64,000 nucleotides of DNA from Owenia fusiformis (lineage: Eukaryota; Annelida; Polychaeta; Sabellida; Oweniidae): positions 12,406,348 to 12,470,347 of the forward strand of contig CAIIXF020000006.1 in NCBI GenBank assembly GCA_903813345.2, given 5' to 3'. Shown piece after piece: positions 52,301 to 62,900 of this stretch. The notes under the pieces are model-generated. The model did not search any database. It was given only the letters and a program-made list of their open reading frames with translations, and was not told where the DNA came from. A program made the translations under genes and the position numbers. Every line of letters starts with the position of its first letter. Position 1 is the first letter of the stretch.

Positions 52301-52439
52301 AATGTTATTGTGTTCTTTCAGAAATTCATATCATGTCAAAAGGGAAATTAGATTCCTCTATGGTAAGTCAAAGAATGAAAGAGTGGACTGCAGAAAATTA
52401 CCAAAACTGGATTTGTCAGCATGGAAGCAAATGGATTAA
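37389..52439 (+). CDS. Secreted animal haem peroxidase 2, tandem paralogue (16 exons found)
   Basis: Exons: 37389-37464, 40569-40685, 41837-41921, 42814-43073, 43196-43381, 44296-44475, 44627-44725, 46558-46689, 47062-47195, 47854-47986, 48236-48378, 50338-50551, 50832-50940, 51539-51705, 51882-52008, 52322-52439. They total 2280 nt (759 aa), in frame throughout. The signal peptide is [19 protein letters not shown]. Catalytic motifs match peroxidase 1: GQLLDHD (Asp226, distal His227), [16 protein letters not shown] (Arg382, Glu385), FRFGHSQ (proximal His490) and [10 protein letters not shown]. Boundaries and phases match peroxidase 1 exon by exon, and several exons have identical length (186, 99, 143, 214, 109, 167 and 127 nt). 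I could not find a counterpart of peroxidase 1 exon 2 (90 nt); since it is a phase 1-1 exon, its absence does not shift the frame. ARQHNR replaces AREHNR. A possible aataaa follows at about 52489. Confidence 0.9.
40425..40507. repeat. Partial copy of the AATATCATATT foldback
   Basis: gaaaatgtgatattggccgaggaaaatatcat and the inverted half tgtcaatatgatgttttctgaggc match the hairpin at 27592-27776. It lies 60 bp upstream of a peroxidase 2 exon. Confidence 0.6.
40946..41738. repeat. Inverted-repeat element with TCACATTTGTCGTACGGCGACCGTAC ends and an internal 81-bp duplication
   Basis: The left end gtcacatttgtcgtacggcg and the right end (ccgtacggtcgctgtaggaaatgtgac) are inverted copies. Inside, an 81-bp unit starting gcagccgtagaaatta at 41094 is repeated at 41175. 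The duplication makes a short open frame with a repeated VHFCGIR motif that I do not regard as a gene. Related ends are at 3187-3331. Confidence 0.7.
42258..42530. repeat. Foldback element in a peroxidase 2 intron
   Basis: The outer arms share aagcgttacagt...ggtacggtacaacacgagggt with its complement at 42482-42530. An inner pair, tgttttcatcgtttcagaaa against tttctgaaacgatgaaaaca, continues the stem. Confidence 0.7.
44815..45400. repeat. Cluster of GGGACCGAGGG / GCGGGATAT palindromes
   Basis: Three adjacent hairpin-like units: ggtcccttcggtccctcggg with atccaaaccgaccg (44830-44900); gagcgggatggatatatta with tatcctgcccgctcc (45115-45190); and ggttcaggatattgggat with atcccaatatcctgaacc (45252-45385). 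gcccgctnggagcgggac recurs near 45680-45720. They fill most of the 44726-46557 intron. Confidence 0.6.
46806..46945. repeat. Second copy of the TGCGGTATATGGCATATTC palindromic repeat
   Basis: It contains atgacatattccaca, gatatgtcatataccgcagg and cacccgtatcacaaatacc, matching 12460-12650. It lies in peroxidase 2 about 120 bp upstream of the exon beginning at 47062. Confidence 0.65.
47228..47336. repeat. Short foldback, GTCACATTTGCTCCGAT ends
   Basis: ggtcacatttgctgcgatt and aatcggagcaaatgtgacc are inverted; the inner pair is ggccggcgccc/gccgggcgccg. It is GC-rich compared with its surroundings. Confidence 0.65.
48603..50093. repeat. Element containing about eight 162-bp tandem repeats and a (CGGG)n tract
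   Basis: A unit starting tctacaggtttccagccaaa repeats at 48751, 48913, 49075, 49238, 49400, 49563, 49725 and 49891, a period of 162-163 bp. Neighbouring units alternate between cattcttggtaaatc and agggcatgctgggtaaatc, which gives a two-unit (about 325-bp) higher-order repeat. A (cggg)n tract lies at about 48692-48730. The block is bordered by gtacgatattgt on both sides and, further out, by imperfect inverted ends (aatcaagggctctt / aagaacccctgatt). It fills the peroxidase 2 intron 48379-50337. Confidence 0.85.
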
Positions 52440-52770
52440 CCCAATTAACCAACTGCTATACACATGTACTATTTTATGATGAGAATGTAATAAAGCAATC
52501 ATTGAATTGAACATGGATTTTATAGTTGTTCGATCATTATTAATATTTAATATATTATATTAATATTTGTCTAAATTGCCCATGTCAATATTTCACGAAA
52601 CTTGTCTGTTTTTTTAAAAACGTGTTCAATCATGTTAAAACTTGTTAGAATTTTTTCGGGCTTGATCAAAGTAACAAAGTTAATTTTCATTTTTGGAGTT
52701 TTTTCAGTAAATCTGAAAATGGGTTGAATAAACGTGATCGCATGAGCATATTGTAGCTTACTATTTTGTT

Positions 52771-55534
52771 TTATTTCGTAAACTGGATAGAAACTGGTAA
52801 ATTATATAATGACCCATATGTTTTGGTGTACATTACAATACTCTTAAGGAACACCGAACTAAGATCGTTCATATCCAACCACGTTTTACACTTGTTTTTA
52901 CCTTGTACCTTTTTCCAGAATCGCAGGTCAAATTGCAAGAGGTTCCTAATGTCGTTCATAGGTGGCGGCACATGTACATATAAGTTCAATGACTTGACGT
53001 GAACTATCTTGACTAATTCTAAAACGTTAATATGCGATTCTATATCGGATTTTACAAATCCAACTGGGTCTGTGATTCCCCTGTTAGCATGAATGAGGTG
53101 AATGTGTACTGTTTGTCCTTCCACATAATTCATCAGAGAAATTTCCTTTGTAAGTTGCCCCCTTTCCCAATGGGAATTGAGTATCAATATTTCTCTATTT
53201 ATTAGTTTGGTGTATGTTTCTGAAAAGTTACGTATGTTTTCTTCGTGTATCTGTCCAATAAAATTTAGCAATATAGGAACATTCGTATTTGTATTCTGAA
53301 GGCCATTCAGAACTGACGTCCATAATTTTAGTGGAGCATTTCCAAATACAAAAACCATATGTTGTGCATCAGACGAATGTTGTCTACCAGAGAGGGAAAC
53401 ATTGTGCAGGCACACTTCATGCGAGGTAGCTGTAACAAGAAAATGGGCAAAGTGTAAGCGATTTGACTGAACCGAGTTTACAAACATATTGATAATCGAA
53501 GGCAACCGTGCAGAGATCTATGGAATTTATTTTGTATCAAACGATATATGTGAAAAGTCGAACCATATGATGCGACACTCGAACTATATGATTCGAAATT
53601 CGCATCATAAGATGCGAAATACACATCATCATATGCGAAACTCGCATCATCGTATGCGATTTTCAATCCATGTTATACCAACAGTTAATTTTCTTACATA
53701 ACTTATTTTCATTCACACACACACTGGTTCTATCAAGTGTCACACAAAAAGTTACACTTTACTTGAATCACTTTGCAAAAGTCCAATGCAATGTTGAAAT
53801 GTCACACGGATCGTGCTATAAGTAGCATACTAAAATAATAAAAAGTAAATTTCGAACGAACGTGTCAATTGTACACACCCATTGAGTTCAAACTCCAATA
53901 GGATCTGGTTCCCGCTCGCATTGGCAGTCACAAATAAGTTGTACCTCATACATACAGGATGCGAGATTTGAAGTCGCATGTCATTTACATCCTGGTTTCT
54001 ACAATACTGCGCCCTCCATAGAAAGTCAAAAGTCACACGAGATTTTGAAAAAATCGCGAACAAAATGTCGAGTGTCTCTAGAAACCAACCTATGTTACAT
54101 CAAGGTGTGTGATTTTCATATCATGGTTTGTGAATGGAAAAACGTTTGTGCGAGACGTATAAACATTTGTTCGACTTGTGTACTATCAGTTCGATGCCAT
54201 TTTTAAACAGTGCATACACAAATACGCATGTACAGGGTGTGATTTTACTTACACAGTGTGTGCAAACTCGAACAAACCATGTATCGCTGGTACTCACCTA
54301 GTTACGCTGACGATACGTCAGCGTAACACGATGGAAGAACTTCTGTGCCTCGTTTTCGGTAAGATATTTTTATTTCTCGATTCTACACCACTTATAAGTC
54401 AAGTTCTGGACAATAACTTGGCTCAAAGTTAAGGAAGATGATCTTGTTTGAGAATATCCAGGCGGTTCTATGTTTGGTACATTAACGAAGATGCAATTCA
54501 CATAGTCCCTCGCTTTTGTTACGTTGACGATCTTCGTGAATATTGCCAATGTGAAAATATTCATGAAGATCGTCAACGTAACAAAAGCGAGGGACTCAAT
54601 ATGTGAATTGCGTCAAAATGTAAGGTTCACTACGTTTGAATTAAAATGATTTGTATGTTGCATTCTACACTTCAGACCAAAGGACTCATTTTGATTTGTG
54701 ATATTACCCCCCTATATCACACCAAAATAGTTCTTACCCGTTCTTGCCAGTCCTTCGAAAACGTCGTAAAACGGGCTCAATCTAGCTGTGGTCGGGAAAT
54801 ATGTCTAAAATAATAATTAGCTACTTCGTTCATAAACAGTCTTCAATACGTCCATCTCATTCGCAGTTCGTTCAGGTCGCACCGCGTCGGTGTGCAACGT
54901 CGTTTAATGCGTCCATTAGTCTAGAAGGTCAGCATGACCTGATTACAGAACGGTAAGGTCGCCATCGAATTTTGAATCGATTCAAAATTCTAAATCACAT
55001 TCCCCGTCCGGGAAAGTCCATGAAGTTCGTAAACAGACGTAGAACATTGTAGCTACGTTCATTCCGTTCGCACACACTTTAAAACCAGTTTTGAAGAAAG
55101 TAGTGGCAACTTGCTTGGCGTCAATCTAGAGGACCTACCCGTTCGGGTACGTTCTATGAAGTTTTGTAAATAGACCCCAACCGGTTCTAAGTACGTCCAG
55201 TCCGTTCGTACACAGTTGAAGACCGTTTTCGAGAACGTAGTGAGAACTAGTTTGGTGTGATAGTAGTCCCAGGGTTATCATTTTATTTTACAGTGATATA
55301 CCGATATATATATATACGTTTCTTGTTACTTACTTTGTTATAGTATACATAACAAAACAAATAAGAGGACAAAACGAAATATTTATTCTCACCTTTCATA
55401 GATTTATGTGATGACTGACCCCGAAGAAGAACGACGCATAGTAAAATGCCAACAGACATGGACGCTCGGCGCCATTTAACATCTTGTTTTGTGCTCCTCT
55501 TGAATTGTTTTCTCATTGTTAACATTGAATACAT
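52771..55534 (-). CDS. Membrane-anchored, degenerate epimerase-like (extended SDR) protein, two exons
   Basis: Exon 1 (55534-55393) starts at ATG and encodes a basic N-terminus plus one hydrophobic segment (SVGILLCVVLLRG), typical of a type II Golgi anchor or an uncleaved signal. Exon 2 (53429-52771) joins in phase 1 (donor g/gtgag, acceptor ttgttacag) and ends in TAA. The sum is 801 nt, 266 residues. The body resembles NDP-sugar/UDP-glucuronate epimerases: VFVFGN at the nucleotide-fold start, VHIHLIHANRGITDPVGF, SDIESHINVLELVK, and TYGSLYNLPVSIQF. The glycine-rich GxxGxxG loop is lost, and the positions of the catalytic YxxxK hold Ser and Leu. The protein stops right after that region, so the C-terminal substrate lobe is missing. 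It converges with peroxidase 2, whose stop is 332 bp away. The gene model is good; the family link is by eye and only moderate. Confidence 0.55.
53560..53662. repeat. Short tandem repeat with CGCATCATATGCGA units
   Basis: About five imperfect copies of tatgcgaaactcgcatcatc, a unit that is partly palindromic. It lies in the intron of the epimerase-like gene. Confidence 0.6.
54488..54612. repeat. Foldback element, about 55-bp arms
   Basis: Arms contain gcaattcacata, gtccctcgcttttgttacg and ttgacgatcttcgtgaatat, each with its complement. The loop is only a few bases. It lies in the intron of the epimerase-like gene. Confidence 0.75.
54712..55263. mobile_element. Non-autonomous DNA transposon with CTATCACACCAAACTAGTTCTCAC ends
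   Basis: The left end ctatatcacaccaaaatagttctta and right end gagaactagtttggtgtgatag are inverted copies, 552 bp apart. Interior blocks (gggctcaatctagctgtggtcgggaa, cgttcattccgttcgcacac) match the cluster at 13260-15300. No transposase is encoded. Flanking target duplication is not clear. Confidence 0.75.
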
Positions 55535-56964
55535 AACGAATTTGTAACTACAATATCAATATACTGCTGAACATGTTCATGCAACTGAAAATTAAGGACT
55601 TTGGATAATTTCAAACACCGTTGTCGCTTAGAATGATTGACATTTGTATGAGATATGGTACAGCTGGTATGACAGTATATGTAGGCAAATTCAATAAATC
55701 AAAATTACACTGAACATCAACACGTTGTTGTTACATTCTGATACTCATAGCATCTCTGCTATTATGAGGCATATTCTGTGATCTGAGCAAATCAGATGGG
55801 TAAAGTTATAACTGTCAAAAGTGTGATTGTTATCATGTAACCATCTACCTATCTCAGGGCTGAGAAGATTTGAGATGTCATGGTTTATCATGATGACGTT
55901 GTTAAAGCTTATTTTGATTTCAATTACTTACAGTTTCATCCTAAGATACATACTATACTAGCTTACATACTAAATTCTTAATTTATTTGTCAGAATTGAT
56001 TCCCCTCATCATATGTCATAAATCGTACTATCATAATTTGTTTTCAATGCTGTGTCAGATGAATAGAAAGAGATAACGCGCAATGCATTTTGACGTACAG
56101 AAAAATTAACTTCCGAGACTTGAGAATTTACATTAGATGTCACAAAATTGAAACTTCTGATGAGGTTTGGAGGCGAAGTCTCGTGAGTTGCCCGGATGTA
56201 ACCGAGCAACGGCCTTAATTCAGGTGTGAGTACCGTAATCCAACACCAAATTCGAAAATTCAGAACAATACTTTGCACATATGACATTCGTGATCAACTA
56301 TAAAACGCTTACCCCCCCCATAGTTTTACATATTAAAATGTATATCAAAAAACGCAACAAGTAGTTATCTCGTAAAATCACAAAACTAGTGATGACTACA
56401 ATTTCATTCAATGTACTATAACGCCACGCCATTTACACGGTGGGTCAAAATCGGCTCTGGACCAAGTTTCAGAAATTGCAAAAATCAGTGCAAGAGCTAA
56501 GTGCCAATGGAAGTTCTCCTGGCTGTTTTTGTTATGACTAAGTTACTAGATTACTTACATGTATAAGAATAAGACTGATTTTTTATTAATGACAGTATAC
56601 CCGGGCCTCAGGCTTGGCTTATAAATACCTCATATCATTGTATTAATAAGAAAGATATCGTTCTAAATATAATATTTGAATTTTGAATGATTACTTGTAC
56701 ACTCTTTATACCCGATAAATGATAGATGGATAGTATTCACAACAATGGGGAGAGATCAGAGATAGTACATATCTCCACAAGGAGGTCAAGCTCACTTCTG
56801 TTGACAGTCAACAATGTTAGCCTCATAATCTCATATTATAAGTACACATGTAGACCACATAACTATGTATAGGGTCAAAGCACGTGTGTACCTACGTTCT
56901 TTTCATTAAAACGGCACTAAGACTATGTAATGTTGCACACAATTGGTACTGAAAGAAACGTAAG
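55535..56964. other. Intergenic region between the epimerase-like gene and the SLC49A4-like gene
   Basis: The flanking genes diverge, so both promoters should be here. I see no further open frame or repeat that I can support, and no clear TATA box. Confidence 0.5.
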
Positions 56965-59900
56965 ATGACTAAAGATTACATATCCGAAGAAAATGACAAA
57001 CAACCACTTCTTAACAAGTACAATATCAATATCGGCACAGGCAATGAGGATCCAAACACCACAAACAAAACAGAAACGGTATATGGCAGGCGGTGGTATA
57101 TTTTATTGTTGTTTTCGGTCGTGTCGGCTACACAAGCAGCAGTATGGAACACATTTGGACCTGTAGCAGATTCTGCTAAGATTGTATTTCAATGGGAAGA
57201 TTCTGTATTGGCATTGTTGCCTGCACTTGGTAATATAGCTTATATTCTCACTGTGGCGTTTGGAGCATGGATCATGGACGTAAAAGGTAAGTTTCTTTAC
57301 TTCATCCCAGGTTTTATCATTCTTTGAATTTATGCACATCAGGCCGGGGGGGGGGGGGTCGCAGGGTCCCCCCCCCCTGGCCAAAGATTCTTTCAAAATC
57401 ATGCAGTTTTCACCATTTTGGGCACTTCTCAAGTGATTTTAGCCATATATTTGGGCTAAAATTGTCAAATGTGAACCCCTCCTGGAAATTTTTGAAAACT
57501 GAAAAATCCTTGGCAAATCCTGCCTACGGGCCTGCACATACAGCTGTAAACCATGGCGACACTTTAGTTGTTTAAACGTAATTAAACAACAGAGTAGTAT
57601 TCCGGAATATGAAGAATCCATAGCACAATATAGCGCTGTGACATGAAAGGAGGTCCCTATGTTTTGGTTCTTTTAAAATACCGTTTGCTGAAAAACTTCG
57701 GGCTTTTTGGTCGAAATATGTCTCTCATTACAAGTGGTAAAAAAAGTTAAAATTTTCATTCGAATTTTTACACATTTTATAAGACCTAAGACGTTAAGGT
57801 CCGTGTGTACTTTGATGAAATTTCATGACCATGTGCTATTTTCAGATAAACATAACTCATTCCACACATCATCTATTCTATATCTTTCATTTCTGCACAA
57901 AAAATGCATTAGTGTACTTTAGACTATAATTGGGGTTTGATAATTCTTCAGAATGTTTGAATAACTACATATAATCAGTAGTTTACTTTTCAAAATTGCA
58001 AAAAATCCAAAGTGCACTCTGGCCTTAAACTAAGCATATTTCCAATAAAATAATTATAACCTCAATGTAATTTTCAGTGGTTAATTAGTGAAATTACATA
58101 AATGTGCTTATTAATTTTTTTGGCTATCATCAAATTTTTGGGGAAAATCTAAACAATTTTTTTAAAGCTTCGTGAATTCGACCAGGTCTTTCTTTGTAGT
58201 TGTTTTATAAACAGCTGAGCAATATCTAACTCGGGCAAAATCAGTTTAGCCGTATAGCCACATTCAGTCGAGGATGCGCAATAAGACCCCATTTATATAG
58301 TTGACCCCTGACGATGACACTCCATTTCTATAAACACATTAAGACTCATTTTTTCCAAAATATACCATAATTGTAGCATATGTCATTCTTATATGAAAAT
58401 AATTATCTTCAATGTCTGATGCATGCTCAACAGGCTAAAAAGTCTCCTCTTAAAAGCAAGTCACAAAGTCACAAAATAAAGTCAAAATGATGAAGGAATT
58501 GTTGAGTTTGTAGAAATCAATGCTTCGTATATTTCCTAGGAATGCGAGTGGCAATGGTTGGTGCAACAGGACTGTTATTTCTTGGGACTCTCTTCAGATG
58601 TTTTACAACTGACCCTATTGCTGCAACATGGTAACGTATATGCTTATTGGGCTTTTATGCAACTGATTTTAATTGAAGCTTTTCAAAAGTCTTTCGTCCT
58701 CTACTTCCAAGGAAGTTATAACATACTAGTTTGCAGTTGGAGCGGTAAAATGGGAACAACTGAAACCTTGTGAATCAAGATGGAGGGCTATAACATGGTT
58801 TCATTATTAAGGTATGTCAAGTTGACCAATTCATTTGGAACTTTAAACGTTTGAAGATGGACACAACAACATATCTAAATTGCAGCTGTTGATGCTAACG
58901 GGGAAATATATTAAATGATAATTAAGTTCTATATAGGAAGAGGAAAGGGTGTAATGTTTCACTTTTTGAAGGATAGAGATAACGTCTTCAAACATTGGCC
59001 AATTTATATCCTTAATTTGTGATGGCCATGATGACAAGATGATAATCGTAATGATTTTTACAGAGAAAAATAGACGAACTTCCCCGTCATGACAATTATT
59101 AATCAGTACAATGTTTCCTTATTACAAGTTATATAATGTTCGTATTTATTCCACAGTTAGCATGATATTCATAGGAAAACATGTCAAAATAAAAAAGGTG
59201 TTTTTGTAATCAGTGGTAAAATATGATATTTTGACAAATTTTCACTTAACCATAGCATGTTTAAGCCATGACACACAGCGCCATATGCTATGAATTATGG
59301 ATTTTTGCTACTTCAGACTCAAAACGAGGTTAAGCGTCAACATCGCCCGATCGTTTGGAAAATTCGAATTAAATCACTTAATTTCCGACGATTCTGATGA
59401 TGACTTTAACAATGGAATAAAAAGAACATCCTATGATTTACTCGTGATATAATTTTAATCCACTCATGGATATTGATATCTGCACTCTCTCGCTACGCTC
59501 GTATCCATTCGTGGATAAAAATCATATCACTCATTAATCATAGGATATCTTCTATTTATCACACGTGGGCAAATTAGATAAATCTCTATGCTCAATATGT
59601 AAGCTCGTCTAGCTGAAATACACTACCCTACCTCGATCGAGCATGCGCGAGATTTTTTATTTTCGTCCAGGGCGCTTTTGAGTAAATCGACTGCAACTTA
59701 GAAAGCTTAGAACGTGTTGCTTAAGGAATTAGTCAATATTGTTATTCACTCAATTGGCCAATGGTAAATTAGTGTAGTATAACTTATTCAAAACGATATG
59801 TCTGTACAAAGAAACTAATATAAATAATTTCGTTTTATAAATATCAAATATTTGATATGCCTCAATACAAGGGCACAAAATTTAAAGTTCGATCAAAACA

Positions 59901-62900
59901 GGCACAGCTAATGAAAATTGTTCAATAGTACAGGGCGCGGGAAAGTAAGCTGATATAAACAGAACAATTTGCTGGTTTTATACCAAAACCAATTCTAAGA
60001 TAGTCAGTAGTATACTAGCTGCGAGTACAATAGTGCAATGGTATATTTGTGAACTGCTTAATGTAACTGATGTAATCTTTATTTTCAGACAAATACAATA
60101 ACAGCGTACATATTATGCCAATCATTTTTTTTTTCTAATACGCTTGATATCCAGTGGTATATGGAGCTGTATTTGACATTCTAAACCAGAATATAATGAA
60201 TGATAGAAGGAATGATACGTTTCATTGGATTACATACGAATGCTTACAGGGGGGGGGCGTCATTAGAATATTTCAAATGCTATATGGAAATGCTTGCCAA
60301 AAACTGCGAAAACTGTGTGTACATGGTATAGGTCACTGTAACAATGAATTCAAATTAAAAAAATGAGCACATGGGTATTGCTGGCGTTTTGAATCCTGAC
60401 TAGACAAGTGCTACATATAATTAGTGTATTTGTAGAAAGTGGATTCATAATATTATAACTATGCTAAATCCATACTTTTAACTCTGAAAAAAACACCAGG
60501 TTGATGTAGTCTTACATGACATATTGAATGTCAGATGTTTTTGGATTATATTTGCTCCAGTGATTTTTCATTCAATAATGAAACGCTCATCACCAGACAC
60601 CGCAAAACAAAAGCCTTTGTGATAACACCCTTGGTATACGCAGCTAACGAAAATTGACCGGTACGGGTCAAAAGCTGGACCGGTACGGGTTAACGGTTTT
60701 ATTTGAATTTAAAACAGCCATAACTTGCTCAATATTGACTTCCTCGTGTCTAATTTGAAATATATGATGCCTCCAGATGCTTTTAAGTACCCCAATTTTT
60801 TACAGATTTTTAAACGGACCAAAACTCTCTAAATGCGCATTTATGCTCTTTTCTCTCGAGAACGACTGTCTCATTTTCACGATAACTTTTATTTAGTACT
60901 TCTAACATATAAGATCTATTTTTCTCCATCAAGGTATGATGTAAATGACATGCTATTTACATCTTGTGAGTTTCAATGACGCGCGTTTGATTTTATAAAA
61001 AATGCCAAACTTTGTGACAAAGAATATCCTCAGTGCTTGCAGCGAGAAGACGGACCGGTTCTGGGCAATCTGCTTGCAACGAGAAGACGGACCGGTTCGG
61101 GGCAATAGCTGATGAAATTCTTTGTCACAAAGTTTGGCATTTTTTATAAAATCAAACGCGCGTCATTGAAATGCGCATTTAGAGAGTTTTGGTCCGTTTA
61201 AAAATCTGTAAAAATTGGGGTACTTAAAAGCATCGGGAGGCATCATATATTTCAAATTAGACACGAGGAAATTAATATTGAGCAAGTTATGGCTATTTTA
61301 AATTCAAATAAAACAGTTAACCCGTACCGGTCCAGCTTTCGACCCGTACCGGTCAATTTTCGTTAGCTGCGTATACCAAGGGTGGATAAGAGGAAAAATG
61401 TTTTGCAATATGTTCTGCTTAACGGCAAAGTAAAGATACATTTCTGGCACTTTTTATTCATCTTAAGATTTTAGAAAAACAATCAATTTACAAAAAAAAA
61501 ACATTTAAATAACATACTAGAAAATGTATCTGCATATAACACAATGGTCCCTTATCTTAGGCTGCATAAGAAATGTCTTCCTGTCTTCATTGTGCTTAGG
61601 TTGGTCCTGATTGGCAGTGTCTTCAATGGAATAGCCGGAACTGTGCCATTCGGGGGACCGCCTTTGCTCTCAGCTCTGTGGTTCCCTGCCAACCAAAGGG
61701 CCAGTGCTACAGCTATATCCACCGTCATGAACTACCTCGGCATGGCCTTCTCCTTCATTGTAGGTCAGTCAGATCATTGCATGCACAGAGAAATCGGGAA
61801 GACACAAACTACGCTTTATCGTTCCATATTAGTTGTCATATAGTTATTTTCCACCTCCATCTAATTTTATCCCGTCCCTCTTCGAATTATCCTGGATGGG
61901 TAGCTCCTTTATTTATGCACATCAGAATCAGACATAGGTAATTATCCACCTAGTCTTTTCAATCATTTAATGCCAAGATATATATCTTCAGGCTTGCTAT
62001 CGTTAACAGCATTTTGAGCGGCATCTCTGCTTGTACTGGTTCCGCCGCACCACCTCTAATATCTTCCCTGTGGTTCCCAACCTCACAACGCGCGACAGCA
62101 ACAGCTATTGCAACCATATTTGCATACCTTGGAGTAGCATTTTCATTCATAATAGGTACGAAAAATCCAAAATTCAACTTCACCTGCCTAATTTTTCTTT
62201 TCTGATTATTCTCTGTTCAACGTATGTCGAAATGAAGATGTTGCCTGTACATGTAGTTGTGATTATTTACGTATTCCAAATGTTTTATTTTCATTTAGGG
62301 CCTCAACTTGTAACCCAACCACCAAAAAATTGCAACTCCACATTTATAAACAAGTAAGTACTATACCTAAAACAATCTTAGTTTTAAAACGTGCTTACTT
62401 TTACTGTGACAATATTACATTTTAATAATGTCTAAGGGGCAATCTTTATCGTTTTGCAGTACGTTGGTGAGAAATAATTCCTATTGCCGGATGAACGGGA
62501 CTAGCATTATATGGGGTAAGTCAAGTGGTGTTTACTTATAATCATGGGCTATTATCCAATATATTTCAATTAGTGAGACTTTGAATGAAAAAGATAAAAA
62601 ATAAATTGACGTGACCTCACACCGATATTCAAGCATGTTCTAGTTCCCCTTTGGAATGCCATTCCCATTCCTCAGTCAAATATGTCATGTAGCTTCGCAT
62701 TATCGATGTATTACAAATGAATGTATATTCTTTGATTGTAAAGACTTGACATTTCTTTGTAGAAGAGTCATTTCTAATAAAAGAACGGAGTGAGATGATG
62801 CGCCTGATGTATGTAGGTGAGAATATCACTGAAAATTCCCAAAATTCCATCAATCACTGTTCCACAGCTGGATGACTCTAACTGCAGTTAGGTTCATTCA

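Noticed and set aside
62014-62357. Frames overlapping the transporter exon B in other frames or through the intron
   Set aside because: Only the 164-nt segment with both splice sites matches exon A; the rest are shadows.
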